Below are positions 16,652 to 25,560 of a DNA stretch of 64,000 bases, piece by piece. The notes beneath the pieces are model-generated. The model saw only the letters and a list, made by a program, of their open reading frames with translations, searched no databases and had not been told where the DNA came from. The position numbers were made by a program, and so were the translations under genes. Origin of the DNA: Kuafuiihalomonas sp050331295 (GTDB lineage: Bacteria; Myxococcota; Kuafuiibacteriia; Kuafuiibacteriales; Kuafuiibacteriaceae); NCBI GenBank assembly GCA_050331295.1, contig JBHJGZ010000001.1, forward strand, positions 534,076 to 598,075. The letters are read 5' to 3'. Numbering within the stretch: the stretch's first letter is position 1; the number at the start of each line of letters is the position of its first letter.

Positions 16652-17401
16652 CTAACGGACGAAAGAATCGGACGGCCGACCCAGCACTTCCGGCTCGAGA
16701 CCCCCGATGATCCGGAGCCGACCGGCGGAGGTGGAAAGCGTGAGCCGGAGCACGCGCGGGATGGGGCCCAGTCGGTTGGGGATGCGAAGATGCAGGTCGA
16801 GATGCTGGCGTTCCCCCCCACTCTCGAAGCGCACGTTGCGGATGGCCACCTGGGGTGCCCGACTCCAGGCGCAACCGAACGGATGGTTGCGTCGGTCGGC
16901 CATGAGCCATTCCTCACGGTCCAGCAGGCCGGCTCGAAAGCCCGGATGAAGGAGCAAGCCGAGCTCCCCCGGACTGGACGCCTGGTGAAGGTCGTCCACC
17001 AAGTCCATCGCATCCCGGAGCGCGACCATCCAGCCTGACCGGATCCGGGCCTCGAAGCCCGAGGCGATCGAAACTCGGTAGTGCTGCTGCACCTTCCAGA
17101 CCGTCTCGCCCTGCAATTCGGACTGCAGCGTAACTTCGACATGACCGGTGGGATCGATGCGGAGGTCCTGTCTCGGATCGAACACGAATGCCGAAGACGG
17201 GTATCGCTCGTAGAGCCTCCGAAGATCCGCCAGCAGCACCGATAGATCGCCGCGCGGGTCTCGATAAGACGGGGCCAGAGCATGCAAGAGCGCTTGCGGG
17301 CGTCGCTCCATCGTGGCTTGCACCGCGGCTCCCACCACCGCATCGGGCGTTTCGGTACAGGCGGCGACCGCCAGCACCAGGGCCAAACAGCTTCGCTTCA
17401 C
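16652..17401 (-). CDS. Hypothetical lipoprotein
   Basis: A 249-residue protein with a clean lipoprotein signal MKRSCLALVLAVAAC (acylated Cys15). The mature domain contains a helix-rich start (VQATMERRPQALLHAL) and several beta-strand repeats; no named family was recognised. Its ATG overlaps the stop of the aldehyde dehydrogenase gene upstream by four bases (ATGA), so the two are co-translated. Function unknown. Confidence 0.75.
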   Translation of the reverse strand: MKRSCLALVLAVAACTETPDAVVGAAVQATMERRPQALLHALAPSYRDPRGDLSVLLADLRRLYERYPSSAFVFDPRQDLRIDPTGHVEVTLQSELQGETVWKVQQHYRVSIASGFEARIRSGWMVALRDAMDLVDDLHQASSPGELGLLLHPGFRAGLLDREEWLMADRRNHPFGCAWSRAPQVAIRNVRFESGGERQHLDLHLRIPNRLGPIPRVLRLTLSTSAGRLRIIGGLEPEVLGRPSDSFVR

Positions 17402-19023
17402 GCTTCTTCGAGGAAAGGATAGCGATGATCGGTGGGCGGTACGAACGTCTCTTTGACGGCCCGAACCGAAGCCCAGCGCATGAGGTTCGCCGCACTGCCG
17501 GCCTTGTCGTTGGTGCCGGAGGCTCGGCTTCCCCCAAACGGCTGCTGCCCCACCACCGACCCGGTCGGCTTGTCGTTGATGTAGAAGTTTCCAGCCGCGT
17601 TGCGGAGGCGCTTGGCCACGGAGGCGATGGCGTGCCGGTCGTCGGCGAACACCGCGCCGGTCAGGCCATATGGGCTGCTGTCGCAGGCATCGAGGGCTTC
17701 CAGGAGGGCTCCATCCTCGTACACGTGCACGGTGACCACCGGTCCGAAGATCTCTTCCGTCATCAGGCGGCTCCGCGGATCCTCGCTCACCACTGCGGTC
17801 GGCTCCACGAAGTAGCCTCGCTGGTCGTCGACCTTCCCGCCGGCGGAGATGGTATAGTTCGGGTCCGTCTCCGCTTCACTCAGGTAGCCGCTGATCTTTT
17901 CAAACGCTCGGCGGTCGATGACCGCCCCCATGAAGTTTCGGAAGTCGGCGATGTCGCCCACCTTCAAGGACCGAACGGTGTCCATCAGCTGCGGCTCCAG
18001 GTCGCGCCACCGACTCCGCGGCACGTAGACCCGCGAGGCGGCACTGCATTTTTGTCCCTGAAACTCGAAGGCCCCGCGCACGATGGCGGTGGTCACCGCA
18101 CCCATGTCGGAGGCGCTCGGATGGACGAAGATGAAGTCCTTGCCGCCCGTCTCCCCGACGATCCGCGGATACTGCCGGTAGCGCCCGATGTTCTGTCCGA
18201 CCTGGCTCCACAGGAGCTGAAAGGTCTTGGTGCTGCCGGTGAAATGAAGGCCCGCCATTCGGGGGTCCTGCATGACCGTCTCTCCGATTGCGGCCGGATC
18301 TCCCGCCACCATGTTGATCACCCCCGGGGGCAGCCCGGCCCGGGACAGCACCTCGACGATCACCCGAGCCGACAGCATCTGGGTAGGGGCTGGCTTCCAC
18401 ACCACGGTGTTGCCCATCAGTGCGGGTGCGGTGGGGAGATTGCCGGCGATGGCGGTGAAGTTGAAGGGCGTGACAGCAAAAACGAAGCCATCCAACGGCC
18501 TGAGCTCTTGGTAGTTCCACATGCCCGGCGGGGATTCCGGCTGCTCCTCCATGAGCTTCTGGGCGAAAGCGACGTTGAATCGCCAGAAGTCGCACAGCTC
18601 ACACACCGCGTCGATTTCCGACTGGTGCGCCGTCTTGGACTGGCCCAACATGGTGGCCGCGTTCATGCGGTCTCGATACGGCCCGGAAACCAGCTCCGCG
18701 GCCCGCAGAAACACGGCGGCGCGATGTTCGAAGTCGAGCTCGGCCCAGCTGGGGCGGGCGCGTTCGGCCGCTTCGATGGCCCTCTGCACATGCCGCGGCG
18801 TGGCACGATGCACCTGGCCGACGACCCGCTGATGGTCGTGCGGCGCGGTCAGGGATTCGGGCGCGTTGGACACGTCGGCGCCATCGATCCATAGAGGGAT
18901 GTCGGTGACCTGTTCCGACAAGGAACGAAGCGCGGACTTCAGATGGGCACGCTCGGGGCTTCCCGGGGCGTATGAGGTGACGGGCTCGTTTCGCGGGGGT
19001 GGCACCTGCGTTCGACCGTTCAT
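17398..19023 (-). CDS. pruA: L-glutamate gamma-semialdehyde dehydrogenase (1-pyrroline-5-carboxylate dehydrogenase)
   Basis: A 541-residue NAD-dependent aldehyde dehydrogenase of the class that completes proline degradation to glutamate. The active-site Glu is in RIVGETGGKDFIFVHPSA and the nucleophile in FEFQGQKCSAASRVYVP; FAVTPFNFTAIAGNLP and PFGGSRASGTNDKAG are typical of PruA rather than general aldehyde dehydrogenases. ATG at 19021-19023 follows GGGAGGGAC, a good ribosome site. No proline dehydrogenase gene is in the window. Divergent from gap, 111 bp apart, where both promoters must lie. Confidence 0.92.
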   Translation of the reverse strand: MNGRTQVPPPRNEPVTSYAPGSPERAHLKSALRSLSEQVTDIPLWIDGADVSNAPESLTAPHDHQRVVGQVHRATPRHVQRAIEAAERARPSWAELDFEHRAAVFLRAAELVSGPYRDRMNAATMLGQSKTAHQSEIDAVCELCDFWRFNVAFAQKLMEEQPESPPGMWNYQELRPLDGFVFAVTPFNFTAIAGNLPTAPALMGNTVVWKPAPTQMLSARVIVEVLSRAGLPPGVINMVAGDPAAIGETVMQDPRMAGLHFTGSTKTFQLLWSQVGQNIGRYRQYPRIVGETGGKDFIFVHPSASDMGAVTTAIVRGAFEFQGQKCSAASRVYVPRSRWRDLEPQLMDTVRSLKVGDIADFRNFMGAVIDRRAFEKISGYLSEAETDPNYTISAGGKVDDQRGYFVEPTAVVSEDPRSRLMTEEIFGPVVTVHVYEDGALLEALDACDSSPYGLTGAVFADDRHAIASVAKRLRNAAGNFYINDKPTGSVVGQQPFGGSRASGTNDKAGSAANLMRWASVRAVKETFVPPTDHRYPFLEEA

Positions 19024-19064
19024 GTCCCTCCCATAGGCTCTCCCGGCGGAAGCCGTAAAGCACA

Positions 19065-19093
19065 TTGACCGGCCGCCAGCCTTCTCCTAGTCC
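19065..19093 (+). promoter_or_regulatory. Possible sigma-70 promoter for gap-pgk-tpiA
   Basis: TTGACC at 19065-19070 and TAGTCC at 19088-19093 with a 17-bp spacer, 41 bp before the gap start codon. The -35 box is good, the -10 box poor, so this is a weak assignment. Confidence 0.35.
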
Positions 19094-19134
19094 GATCTCT
19101 GAACGCCGCGCGGCGTCAGGAGGAGCCAAGCATC

Positions 19135-20142
19135 ATGAAAATCGCCATCAACGGTTTCGGCCGCATCGGTCGATGCATCACCCGGTCTCTGGTCAAGCGC
19201 AACGACACCAGCCTCGAACTCGTGGCGGTGAACGACCTCACGGACGCCAGCACGCTGGCCCATCTGTTCAAGTACGACTCGGTCCACGGACGCTTCGACG
19301 GCGAGGTGAAGGTGGACGGCGACAAGCTGGTGGTCGACGGCAAGCCCATCGCCGTGACCGCGGAGAAGGACCCGGAAAAGCTGCCGTGGAAGGCGCACGG
19401 GGTGGAGCTGGTCATCGAGTGCACCGGCATCTTCCGCGACAAGGCCAAGGCCGGCAAACACATCACCGCCGGTGCGAAGAAGGTCTTGCTCTCGGCGCCG
19501 GGCAAAGAGGTCGACGCGACGTTCTGTTATGGCGTGAACCACGAGGTTTTCGACCCCGCGCAACACGACATCGTCAGCAATGCGTCCTGCACCACGAACT
19601 GCCTGGCCCCGGTGGTGAAGGCGCTGGACGACGCGTTCGGGGTGGAGCATGGGCTCATGACCACGATCCACGCGGTCACCAACGACCAGCGGATTCTGGA
19701 CCTTCCTCACTCGGACCTTCGGCGGGCCCGAGCCGCGTTCGAGTCCATGATCCCGACGTCCACCGGAGCGGCGAAGGCGGTCGGCCTCGTCCTTCCCCAT
19801 CTCGCAGGCAAGCTGAATGGCTTTGCGGTGCGGGTGCCCACCCGCAACGTCTCCCTCGTCGACTTCACGGCCCAGCTCAAGAAGGACGCGACCAAGGACC
19901 AGGTGAACGACGTCATGCGGACCGCGGCCAACGGCCCGATGAAGGGTGTGCTCGGCGTTTCCGACGAGGAGCTCGTCTCCATCGACTATAACGGCATCGA
20001 GAACAGCTCCACCGTGGACCTGGCGCTCACCGAGGTCATGGCCGGCCGAATGGCGAAGGTGGTGTCCTGGTACGACAACGAGTGGGCGTATTCGGTTCGC
20101 TGCATCGACGTGGCCAACTACATGGCCCGCAAGATGAGCTGA
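19135..20142 (+). CDS. gap: Glyceraldehyde-3-phosphate dehydrogenase, type I
   Basis: A 335-residue glycolytic enzyme that oxidises glyceraldehyde-3-phosphate to 1,3-bisphosphoglycerate with NAD. The NAD fold starts INGFGRIGR, the catalytic Cys152 lies in SNASCTTNCLAPV, and WYDNEWAYSVR closes the C-terminus. A strong AGGAGG ribosome site sits before the ATG. First gene of the gap-pgk-tpiA-secG run, consistent with one operon; pgk follows after 6 bp. Confidence 0.97.
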   Translation: MKIAINGFGRIGRCITRSLVKRNDTSLELVAVNDLTDASTLAHLFKYDSVHGRFDGEVKVDGDKLVVDGKPIAVTAEKDPEKLPWKAHGVELVIECTGIFRDKAKAGKHITAGAKKVLLSAPGKEVDATFCYGVNHEVFDPAQHDIVSNASCTTNCLAPVVKALDDAFGVEHGLMTTIHAVTNDQRILDLPHSDLRRARAAFESMIPTSTGAAKAVGLVLPHLAGKLNGFAVRVPTRNVSLVDFTAQLKKDATKDQVNDVMRTAANGPMKGVLGVSDEELVSIDYNGIENSSTVDLALTEVMAGRMAKVVSWYDNEWAYSVRCIDVANYMARKMS

Positions 20143-20148
20143 CAGGCC

Positions 20149-21321
20149 ATGATCCACGGGATTCAGGACCTCCGTCTGGAGGGGAGAGTCTGTTTCATCC
20201 GCGTCGACTTCAACGTGCCGTTGAAGGACGGCGTGGTGCAGGACGACACGCGCATCCGCGCGGCCCTGCCCACCATCGAGCACGCCCGGGCCCAAGGGGC
20301 TCGGGTGGTGCTGGCCTCTCACCTCGGGCGTCCGAAGGGAAAACGGAGCCCTTCCGAATCCTTGGAACCGGCGGCGGGGGCGCTGGCCAAGCACCTCCAA
20401 GCGGACGTGGTCTTCGCCGACGATTGTGTCGGGGACGGGGTTCGAAAGAACATCCGCGACCTTCGGGATGGCGGGGTGTTGCTCCTCGAGAACACCCGGT
20501 TTCATCCGGGGGAGGAGAAGAACGACGAGGAGTTTTCTCGGGCGTTGGCGGAAGGGGTGGAGGTCTACGTCAATGACGCGTTCGGCTCCGCCCACCGGGC
20601 CCACGCTTCCACCGTCGGCATGGTTCGGTTCGTCCAGGACAAGGGCGCCGGCTTCTTGATGAACAAGGAGCTCGAGCACCTCGGTTCTCTCCTGGACCGG
20701 CCCGAGTCGCCGTTCGTGGCGGTGGTGGGGGGCGCGAAGGTCTCCGACAAGATCGGTGTGCTCCAAAAGCTCCTCGACAAGTGCCAGGCCATCCTGATCG
20801 GCGGCGCCATGGCGTATACGCTGCTTCGAGCCCAAGGCGTCTCGGTGGGGAACTCGCGGGTCGAGCAGGACAGCCTGCAGGTGGCGGAGCAGTTTCTGAA
20901 GTCCGCCGCGGCGCGACGGGTGCAGGTTCTTCTGCCGGAGGACCACGTGGTGGCTTCGGAGTTCAGTGAGAACGCTCCGCCATCCGAGGTGTCGACCATC
21001 CAGGACGGGCAGATGGGACTGGATATCGGCCCCAAGACCCGGGCTCGGTTCGGCGAGGCGATCTCCGGGGCCAAGACCGTGTTCTGGAACGGGCCCATGG
21101 GTGTCTTCGAATGGCCGAACTTCGCCCACGGGACCGAGAGCCTGGCCCGCGCCATCGCGAACAGCTCGGCCGTTTCGGTGGTGGGCGGCGGCGACTCGGT
21201 GAGCGCTTTGGCCAAGGTGGGCCTCACCGACCAGATCACCCATGTCAGCACCGGTGGGGGTGCCAGCCTGGAGCTCTTGGAAGGTAAAGAGCTTCCCGGC
21301 GTGAAGGCGCTGGAGGTCTAG
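20149..21321 (+). CDS. pgk: Phosphoglycerate kinase
   Basis: A 390-residue monomeric kinase that makes ATP from 1,3-bisphosphoglycerate. Signature FIRVDFNVPLKDG at the start, LASHLGRPKG, ENTRFHPGEE, and the nucleotide-site GGGDSVSAL plus STGGGASLELLEGKELPGV at the end. Normal length. Second gene of the glycolytic operon, with tpiA starting two bases after its stop codon. Confidence 0.97.
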   Translation: MIHGIQDLRLEGRVCFIRVDFNVPLKDGVVQDDTRIRAALPTIEHARAQGARVVLASHLGRPKGKRSPSESLEPAAGALAKHLQADVVFADDCVGDGVRKNIRDLRDGGVLLLENTRFHPGEEKNDEEFSRALAEGVEVYVNDAFGSAHRAHASTVGMVRFVQDKGAGFLMNKELEHLGSLLDRPESPFVAVVGGAKVSDKIGVLQKLLDKCQAILIGGAMAYTLLRAQGVSVGNSRVEQDSLQVAEQFLKSAAARRVQVLLPEDHVVASEFSENAPPSEVSTIQDGQMGLDIGPKTRARFGEAISGAKTVFWNGPMGVFEWPNFAHGTESLARAIANSSAVSVVGGGDSVSALAKVGLTDQITHVSTGGGASLELLEGKELPGVKALEV

Positions 21322-21323
21322 AC

Positions 21324-22106
21324 ATGGCACGGGTGCCCTTCGTGTGCGGCAATTGGAAAATGAACCGGACCCCTACCGAGGCCGGAGCGTTGGCGTCGTC
21401 CATCATCGAAGCCCTGGGTGACTTTGGCGGTGTTCAGGTGGCAGTGGGGCCGCCGTTCGTAGCGCTGGATCGGGTCGCCAATGCATTGGGGCAGTCCGGG
21501 ATCCTGCTCGCGGCCCAAGACGTCCACTGGGAAGACGACGGTGCGTTCACGGGCGCGGTGTCGACCCGCATGCTGGAAGACCTTTGTGTCTCCTTCGTCA
21601 TCGTGGGTCACAGCGAGCGCCGCACTCTTTTCGGCGAGACGGACGAAGAGTGTCGAAAGAAGGTGGACAAGGTCTTGGCCAGCGGCCTGAACGTCATCCT
21701 GTGCGTCGGGGAGACCCTCGAACAGCGGGAGGCGAATCAGACGCTGGAGGTGGTCGGACGGCAGCTCCAGACGGGCTTGGCCGGCGTCAACCCGGACCAG
21801 TTGGCCCACGTCGTGGTTGCGTACGAGCCGGTGTGGGCCATCGGCACCGGGCGTACCGCGACGCCGGATCAGGCTCAGGAGGTTCACGCGTTCATTCGAA
21901 GCCGGTTGGCTGAGGGTTATGGATCTGCGGGAGAGGCCGTGCGTATCCAGTACGGAGGCTCCGTCAAGCCCGACAACGCCGCGGAGCTCTTCGCTCAGCC
22001 GGACATCGACGGAGGCTTGATCGGCGGGGCGTCCCTGAAGGCGGACGCCTTCGCGGCCATCGTGAAGGCGGCGCGAGGATTGGGCCCTGCGGGCGGTCCC
22101 GGCTGA
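21324..22106 (+). CDS. tpiA: Triosephosphate isomerase
   Basis: A 260-residue TIM-barrel enzyme that interconverts dihydroxyacetone phosphate and glyceraldehyde-3-phosphate. The catalytic Lys is in GNWKMNRTP, the electrophilic His in IVGHSERR, the catalytic Glu in VAYEPVWAIGTGRTATP, and the phosphate loop is YGGSVKPDN followed by GLIGGASL. All active-site residues are intact. Starts 2 bp after pgk. Confidence 0.97.
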   Translation: MARVPFVCGNWKMNRTPTEAGALASSIIEALGDFGGVQVAVGPPFVALDRVANALGQSGILLAAQDVHWEDDGAFTGAVSTRMLEDLCVSFVIVGHSERRTLFGETDEECRKKVDKVLASGLNVILCVGETLEQREANQTLEVVGRQLQTGLAGVNPDQLAHVVVAYEPVWAIGTGRTATPDQAQEVHAFIRSRLAEGYGSAGEAVRIQYGGSVKPDNAAELFAQPDIDGGLIGGASLKADAFAAIVKAARGLGPAGGPG

Positions 22107-22145
22107 CGCAGGTAGCGCTGGACACCGAGTCCGAAGTCGAGGCAC

Positions 22146-22514
22146 ATGGTCGGCCGCATGGAGGCGGCGCTTTACGTTCTACATGTCCTGGTCTGCTTGG
22201 CGATGCTGCCCATCATCCTGCTCCAGTCGGGAAAGGGCGGAGGCGTGAGCGCCGTGTTTGGCGGGGGAAGCTCCGGGAACGTCTTCGGGTCTCGGGGTGC
22301 CAGCAACTTTTTGACCCGGATGACCACCGCGGCCGCCGTCATCTTCATGTGCACCAGCATGGGCCTCAGCTATCTCTCGACCCAAAGTCGCTCGGTGATC
22401 GGCGAAGACCCGATCCCCGGTGACGAGCTTCCTTTTGACGGTGAAGCCCTGCCGGCCGACGTGCCTCCGCCGCTTCCTGCAGACCCGGCGCCGGCGGACG
22501 ACGCAAGTAAGTAG
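22146..22514 (+). CDS. secG: Preprotein translocase subunit SecG
   Basis: A 122-residue inner-membrane protein of the SecYEG channel. Two hydrophobic helices (LYVLHVLVCLAMLPIILLQ and MTTAAAVIFMCTSMGLSYL) flank the family's conserved loop GKGGGVSAVFGGGSS-GNVFGSRGASNFLTR. The C-terminus is a Pro/Ala/Asp-rich tail of about 45 residues. Lying after tpiA, as in many proteobacteria. The ATG four codons later (22158) is an alternative start. Confidence 0.93.
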   Translation: MVGRMEAALYVLHVLVCLAMLPIILLQSGKGGGVSAVFGGGSSGNVFGSRGASNFLTRMTTAAAVIFMCTSMGLSYLSTQSRSVIGEDPIPGDELPFDGEALPADVPPPLPADPAPADDASK

Positions 22515-22537
22515 AGGCGCCGAGCCGGCTTCCTGAG

Positions 22538-22566
22538 TTGACCCGAGGGCAGTCGATCTCTATAAG
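22538..22566 (+). promoter_or_regulatory. Sigma-70 promoter for tRNA-Leu(GAG)
   Basis: TTGACC at 22538-22543, a 17-bp spacer and TATAAG at 22561-22566; the tRNA begins 17 bp after the -10 box. This is the best consensus promoter that I found in the window. Confidence 0.85.
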
Positions 22567-22582
22567 GCCGGGCTCATCCGTT

Positions 22583-22664
22583 GCGGCGGTGGTGGAATTG
22601 GTAGACACACCATCTTGAGGGGGTGGCGCCGCGAGGCATGGGAGTTCGAGTCTCCCCCGCCGCA
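22583..22664 (+). tRNA. tRNA-Leu (anticodon GAG)
   Basis: Folds as a class-II tRNA: acceptor GCGGCGG pairs with CCGCCGC (22657-22663) plus discriminator A. The D-loop contains AATTGGTAGAC, the anticodon stem CCATC/GGTGG encloses TTGAGGG (anticodon GAG), there is a short variable arm, and the T-arm has GGGAG-TTCGAGT-CTCCC. CCA is not encoded. A T-run follows immediately and may help termination. Confidence 0.95.
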
Positions 22665-22885
22665 TTTTTCGTCAGGTTTTTCCCACACGTCGGGTCTCAA
22701 CCCCGATAAGCTTTGCATGCACGTCAGGCTGCCTTGCGGCTCTCGGGTCCCTTCGACCGTGTCGTCTGTTGTAGGTACGACATGAGTCGATCCGCCCCTA
22801 GTCCCAGACCGGGGTATGCGGCTCTCGGGTCGACGAAGCGAAAGGTCGCGCCCGGGCGACGCCACCCGGTATAAAGACCCTGACG

Positions 22886-23920
22886 ATGATCAGGAGGGCG
22901 CTGTACCCATACTTGTGGTTCATCTTCTTCGCCGGACTGTGGGCCTCGGCGTGCTCCGACGAGTGCTCGTCCAACGCTGACTGCGATGAAGGCCAGATCT
23001 GTAGCTCGGAGGGGGAGTGCCGGTTCGGGTTGGGGAACGCACCGCCGCTGGGAGGGCCGCCCGCCAATCCCATTCCCGGTCTACCCCCCACCGGTGGCGG
23101 CGGGAGCGACGCCGGCGTTCCGCCCGATAGCGGCGTGAATCCGCCGCCTCCGGTGATGGCGCCGGCCACATCGTTCGTGGAGCTGGTGGAGGTGGCCCAA
23201 ACCGACGGCATCACCGTGGAAGCGAACGCGGTTTTCGAGACCTTCCCCCCGACCGCACCTCCGGTGGTGACCGAGATTCCCACCCTCAACTTGGACGACT
23301 GTCAGCTCGTGGAGCGGCCCGCGCCCAGCATGGTCACCCTGATTCCGGCCGGAACCGTTGAAATCGAGCTCTCGACCGTGGTGTCGCCGCCGAGCAGCAT
23401 CGAGCTGACCTTCGACACGGTCGAGGACGCCTATGTCCCCACGCAGCCCATCCCGAACAACATCTTCATGGTGACCTTGGCGAACCAAGCCACCTTCACC
23501 ATCTCCGGCGACCCGAACGGCGTCCTGGGCTCGGATGCGATCTCCGTCGATGCACCGCCGGACTTCGCCGTTCAGACCCCCCAGACCACCATGACCATCG
23601 ATCCGCTCCAGTCCCCGGGGTTCAACTTTCAGTCCGTGGGTTCGTTCGGCTTCGAGGACGTCTTGTTTCGGATGTTCGACCGAGACCGGGAGGTCGAGCT
23701 CACGTGTTTCACCTCTTCCATCAACCTGATGACGGCGGTGCTGGACACCGACGCGACCCAGGCTTTCTACGATGCCGAGCCGGAGCTGCCCATCACGCTG
23801 GAGGTGGGGTTCGTCAACGAGACGGTCGAAAACATCCCCCGCAACGGCGACCCCAACTTCATGGTCCTGCTGCGCGTGGCCCGGATCTCTCGGTACAACG
23901 TGGTTCCCATCAGTATGTAG
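22886..23920 (+). CDS. Hypothetical lipoprotein with N-terminal Cys-rich motif
   Basis: A 344-residue exported protein. A signal ending GLWASACS gives a lipidated Cys23. A Cys-rich segment follows, CSDECSSNADCDEGQICSSEGEC, of the kind seen in Myxococcota surface lipoproteins, then a Gly/Pro linker (about residues 50-95) and a beta-rich Thr/Pro/Val domain to the end. No enzyme motif. TATAAA lies 10 bases before the ATG, so transcription may start at or near the start codon. The 220 bp upstream holds two copies of GCGGCTCTCGGGTC (22735 and 22819) but no gene. Confidence 0.75.
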   Translation: MIRRALYPYLWFIFFAGLWASACSDECSSNADCDEGQICSSEGECRFGLGNAPPLGGPPANPIPGLPPTGGGGSDAGVPPDSGVNPPPPVMAPATSFVELVEVAQTDGITVEANAVFETFPPTAPPVVTEIPTLNLDDCQLVERPAPSMVTLIPAGTVEIELSTVVSPPSSIELTFDTVEDAYVPTQPIPNNIFMVTLANQATFTISGDPNGVLGSDAISVDAPPDFAVQTPQTTMTIDPLQSPGFNFQSVGSFGFEDVLFRMFDRDREVELTCFTSSINLMTAVLDTDATQAFYDAEPELPITLEVGFVNETVENIPRNGDPNFMVLLRVARISRYNVVPISM

Positions 23921-24006
23921 CCCGTGGACCATGCGCGTGATGCGCGCACCTCGGGCCTGACGCGCGTTGGGTTGCCGGGGGCGAAAGGCTGAACTATGCA
24001 CCCACC

Positions 24007-24459
24007 ATGGTCCCGGACTTCTTTGCCCCCACCGATCTGGACTTCGAACAGGTAAAGGTGATGACCCATGCGATGATGGCCCTGGCGCGGGTCGACGGCG
24101 TGCACGACAACGAGATGCGCCTGGTGCGGGAATTCTACGATGGATGCAGCCGTCCGGGTGACCCGGAGCTCGAGGAGGTGGTGCGCGGAACCTTCGATCC
24201 GGCCCAGGCCAAGGCTCGATTTGGAAGCGATGCCGAGCACCGGGATCTCTTCATCAAGAGCTTGATTCTCATGGCCCTGGCCGACGGAGAATACGGGGCC
24301 CAAGAGGACGAACTGATCCGGTCTTGGGCGCAGGAAGTCGGTGCGACGGAGGCCGACGTGGAACGCCTTAAGGAAGCGACCAGCGAATACCTGATGGCGG
24401 GGCTGAGCCACATCCGAAACGACGAGGCCCTCAAAGACGTCCGACGCAAGCTGCCTTGA
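24007..24459 (+). CDS. TerB-like helical protein
   Basis: A 150-residue all-helical protein resembling TerB/DnaJ-associated TerB domains. Two halves each contain the family's acidic turn: ALARVDGVHDNEM near residue 26 and ALADGEYGAQEDELI near residue 95. TerB proteins bind metal and are linked to tellurite and other stress responses, but stand-alone versions have no known role. The neighbouring genes do not include ter genes. 69 bp upstream of mreB. Confidence 0.7.
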   Translation: MVPDFFAPTDLDFEQVKVMTHAMMALARVDGVHDNEMRLVREFYDGCSRPGDPELEEVVRGTFDPAQAKARFGSDAEHRDLFIKSLILMALADGEYGAQEDELIRSWAQEVGATEADVERLKEATSEYLMAGLSHIRNDEALKDVRRKLP

Positions 24460-24528
24460 TCCAGGCTCCGGTCCTGCTCCTCATGTTGGGCCGAGACAGG
24501 CGAAGCCGCATCTGATAGCCGCGGTGAG

Positions 24529-25551
24529 GTGATCGGCCGTCTTTTTGGCATGTTCTCACAGGACATCGCCATCGACTTGGGGACCGCCAACACGCTGGTT
24601 CACGTTCGCGGAGAAGGCATCGTCTTGGACGAGCCTTCGGTGGTGGCCATTACGAAAGCGGCCAACCGCAAAGTGGTGGCGGTGGGCCACGAAGCCAAGG
24701 AGATGCTCGGCCGAACGCCGGGGAACATCGAAGCGATCCGGCCCATGCGGGAAGGGGTGATCGCCGACTTCGCGGTCACCGAGGCGATGCTCAAGTACTT
24801 CATCCGAAAGGCGCAGCGCCGTCGCGGCACTTCGTGGAGCCGCTTGGTCATCTCGATCCCGGCCGGGATCACCGATGTGGAGACGAAAGCGGTCCGGGAA
24901 GCGGCCAGCGCAGCCGGCGTTCGGGAGGTGCTGCTGATCGAGCAGCCGATGGCGGCGGCGGTGGGCGCAGGGCTGCCGGTGCTGGACGCGCGCGGTTCCC
25001 TGATCATCGATATCGGCGGAGGCACCACCGACGTGGCGGTGATCTCGCTCGGGGGCCTCGTCACCTATCGCACCCTCAAGGTCGCGGGCGACAAGATGGA
25101 CGAAGCCATCATTCAGTTCGTGCGGCGGCGATCCAACATCCTGATCGGGGAACGGACCGCGGAGCAGGTGAAGATCAAGATCGGCAACGTTCACCCGAGT
25201 CTTCAGATGCCGGACATGGACCTCAAGGGTCGGGACCTGGTTTCGGGCGTCCCCCGGTCCATCAAGATCTCCGGCGCGGACGTCCGAGAGGCCTTGGTCG
25301 ACACGATTCAGCTCATGGTGGAAGCGGTCCGGACCGTTCTCGAACAGACGCCGCCCGAGCTCTCGGCCGACTTGGCAGAGCGCGGCATCATCTTGGTCGG
25401 GGGAGGGGCGCAGCTGCAGGGCTTGGATCTGCTGCTCCGAGAAGAGACTGGGATTCCCTCGACGGTGGCCGAAGATCCGCTTCTCGCGGTGGTCAATGGC
25501 GTGGGCATGGTCCTCGAGGACCTCGACCGCTATCGGGGTCTTCTGTTTTAG
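24529..25551 (+). CDS. mreB: Rod shape-determining protein MreB
   Basis: A 340-residue bacterial actin that positions the cell-wall elongation machinery. The N-terminal amphipathic segment is followed by DIAIDLGTANTLVHVRG (phosphate-1), then IDIGGGTTDVAVISLGG (phosphate-2) and GIILVGGGAQLQGLD (adenosine). The GTG start fits the family N-terminus. Normally mreC and mreD come next; here holA follows after 9 bp and no mreC is present in the window. Confidence 0.96.
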   Translation: MIGRLFGMFSQDIAIDLGTANTLVHVRGEGIVLDEPSVVAITKAANRKVVAVGHEAKEMLGRTPGNIEAIRPMREGVIADFAVTEAMLKYFIRKAQRRRGTSWSRLVISIPAGITDVETKAVREAASAAGVREVLLIEQPMAAAVGAGLPVLDARGSLIIDIGGGTTDVAVISLGGLVTYRTLKVAGDKMDEAIIQFVRRRSNILIGERTAEQVKIKIGNVHPSLQMPDMDLKGRDLVSGVPRSIKISGADVREALVDTIQLMVEAVRTVLEQTPPELSADLAERGIILVGGGAQLQGLDLLLREETGIPSTVAEDPLLAVVNGVGMVLEDLDRYRGLLF

Positions 25552-25560
25552 TTCCCGGTC

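Noticed and set aside
19087..21330. A 747-codon minus-strand frame opposite gap and pgk
   Set aside because: It is antisense to two strongly conserved glycolytic genes; high-GC codon bias keeps the opposite frame open.
22664..22669. Intrinsic terminator right after tRNA-Leu(GAG)
   Set aside because: The T-run is present, but the only stem is the tRNA acceptor itself, so I did not list it as a separate feature.
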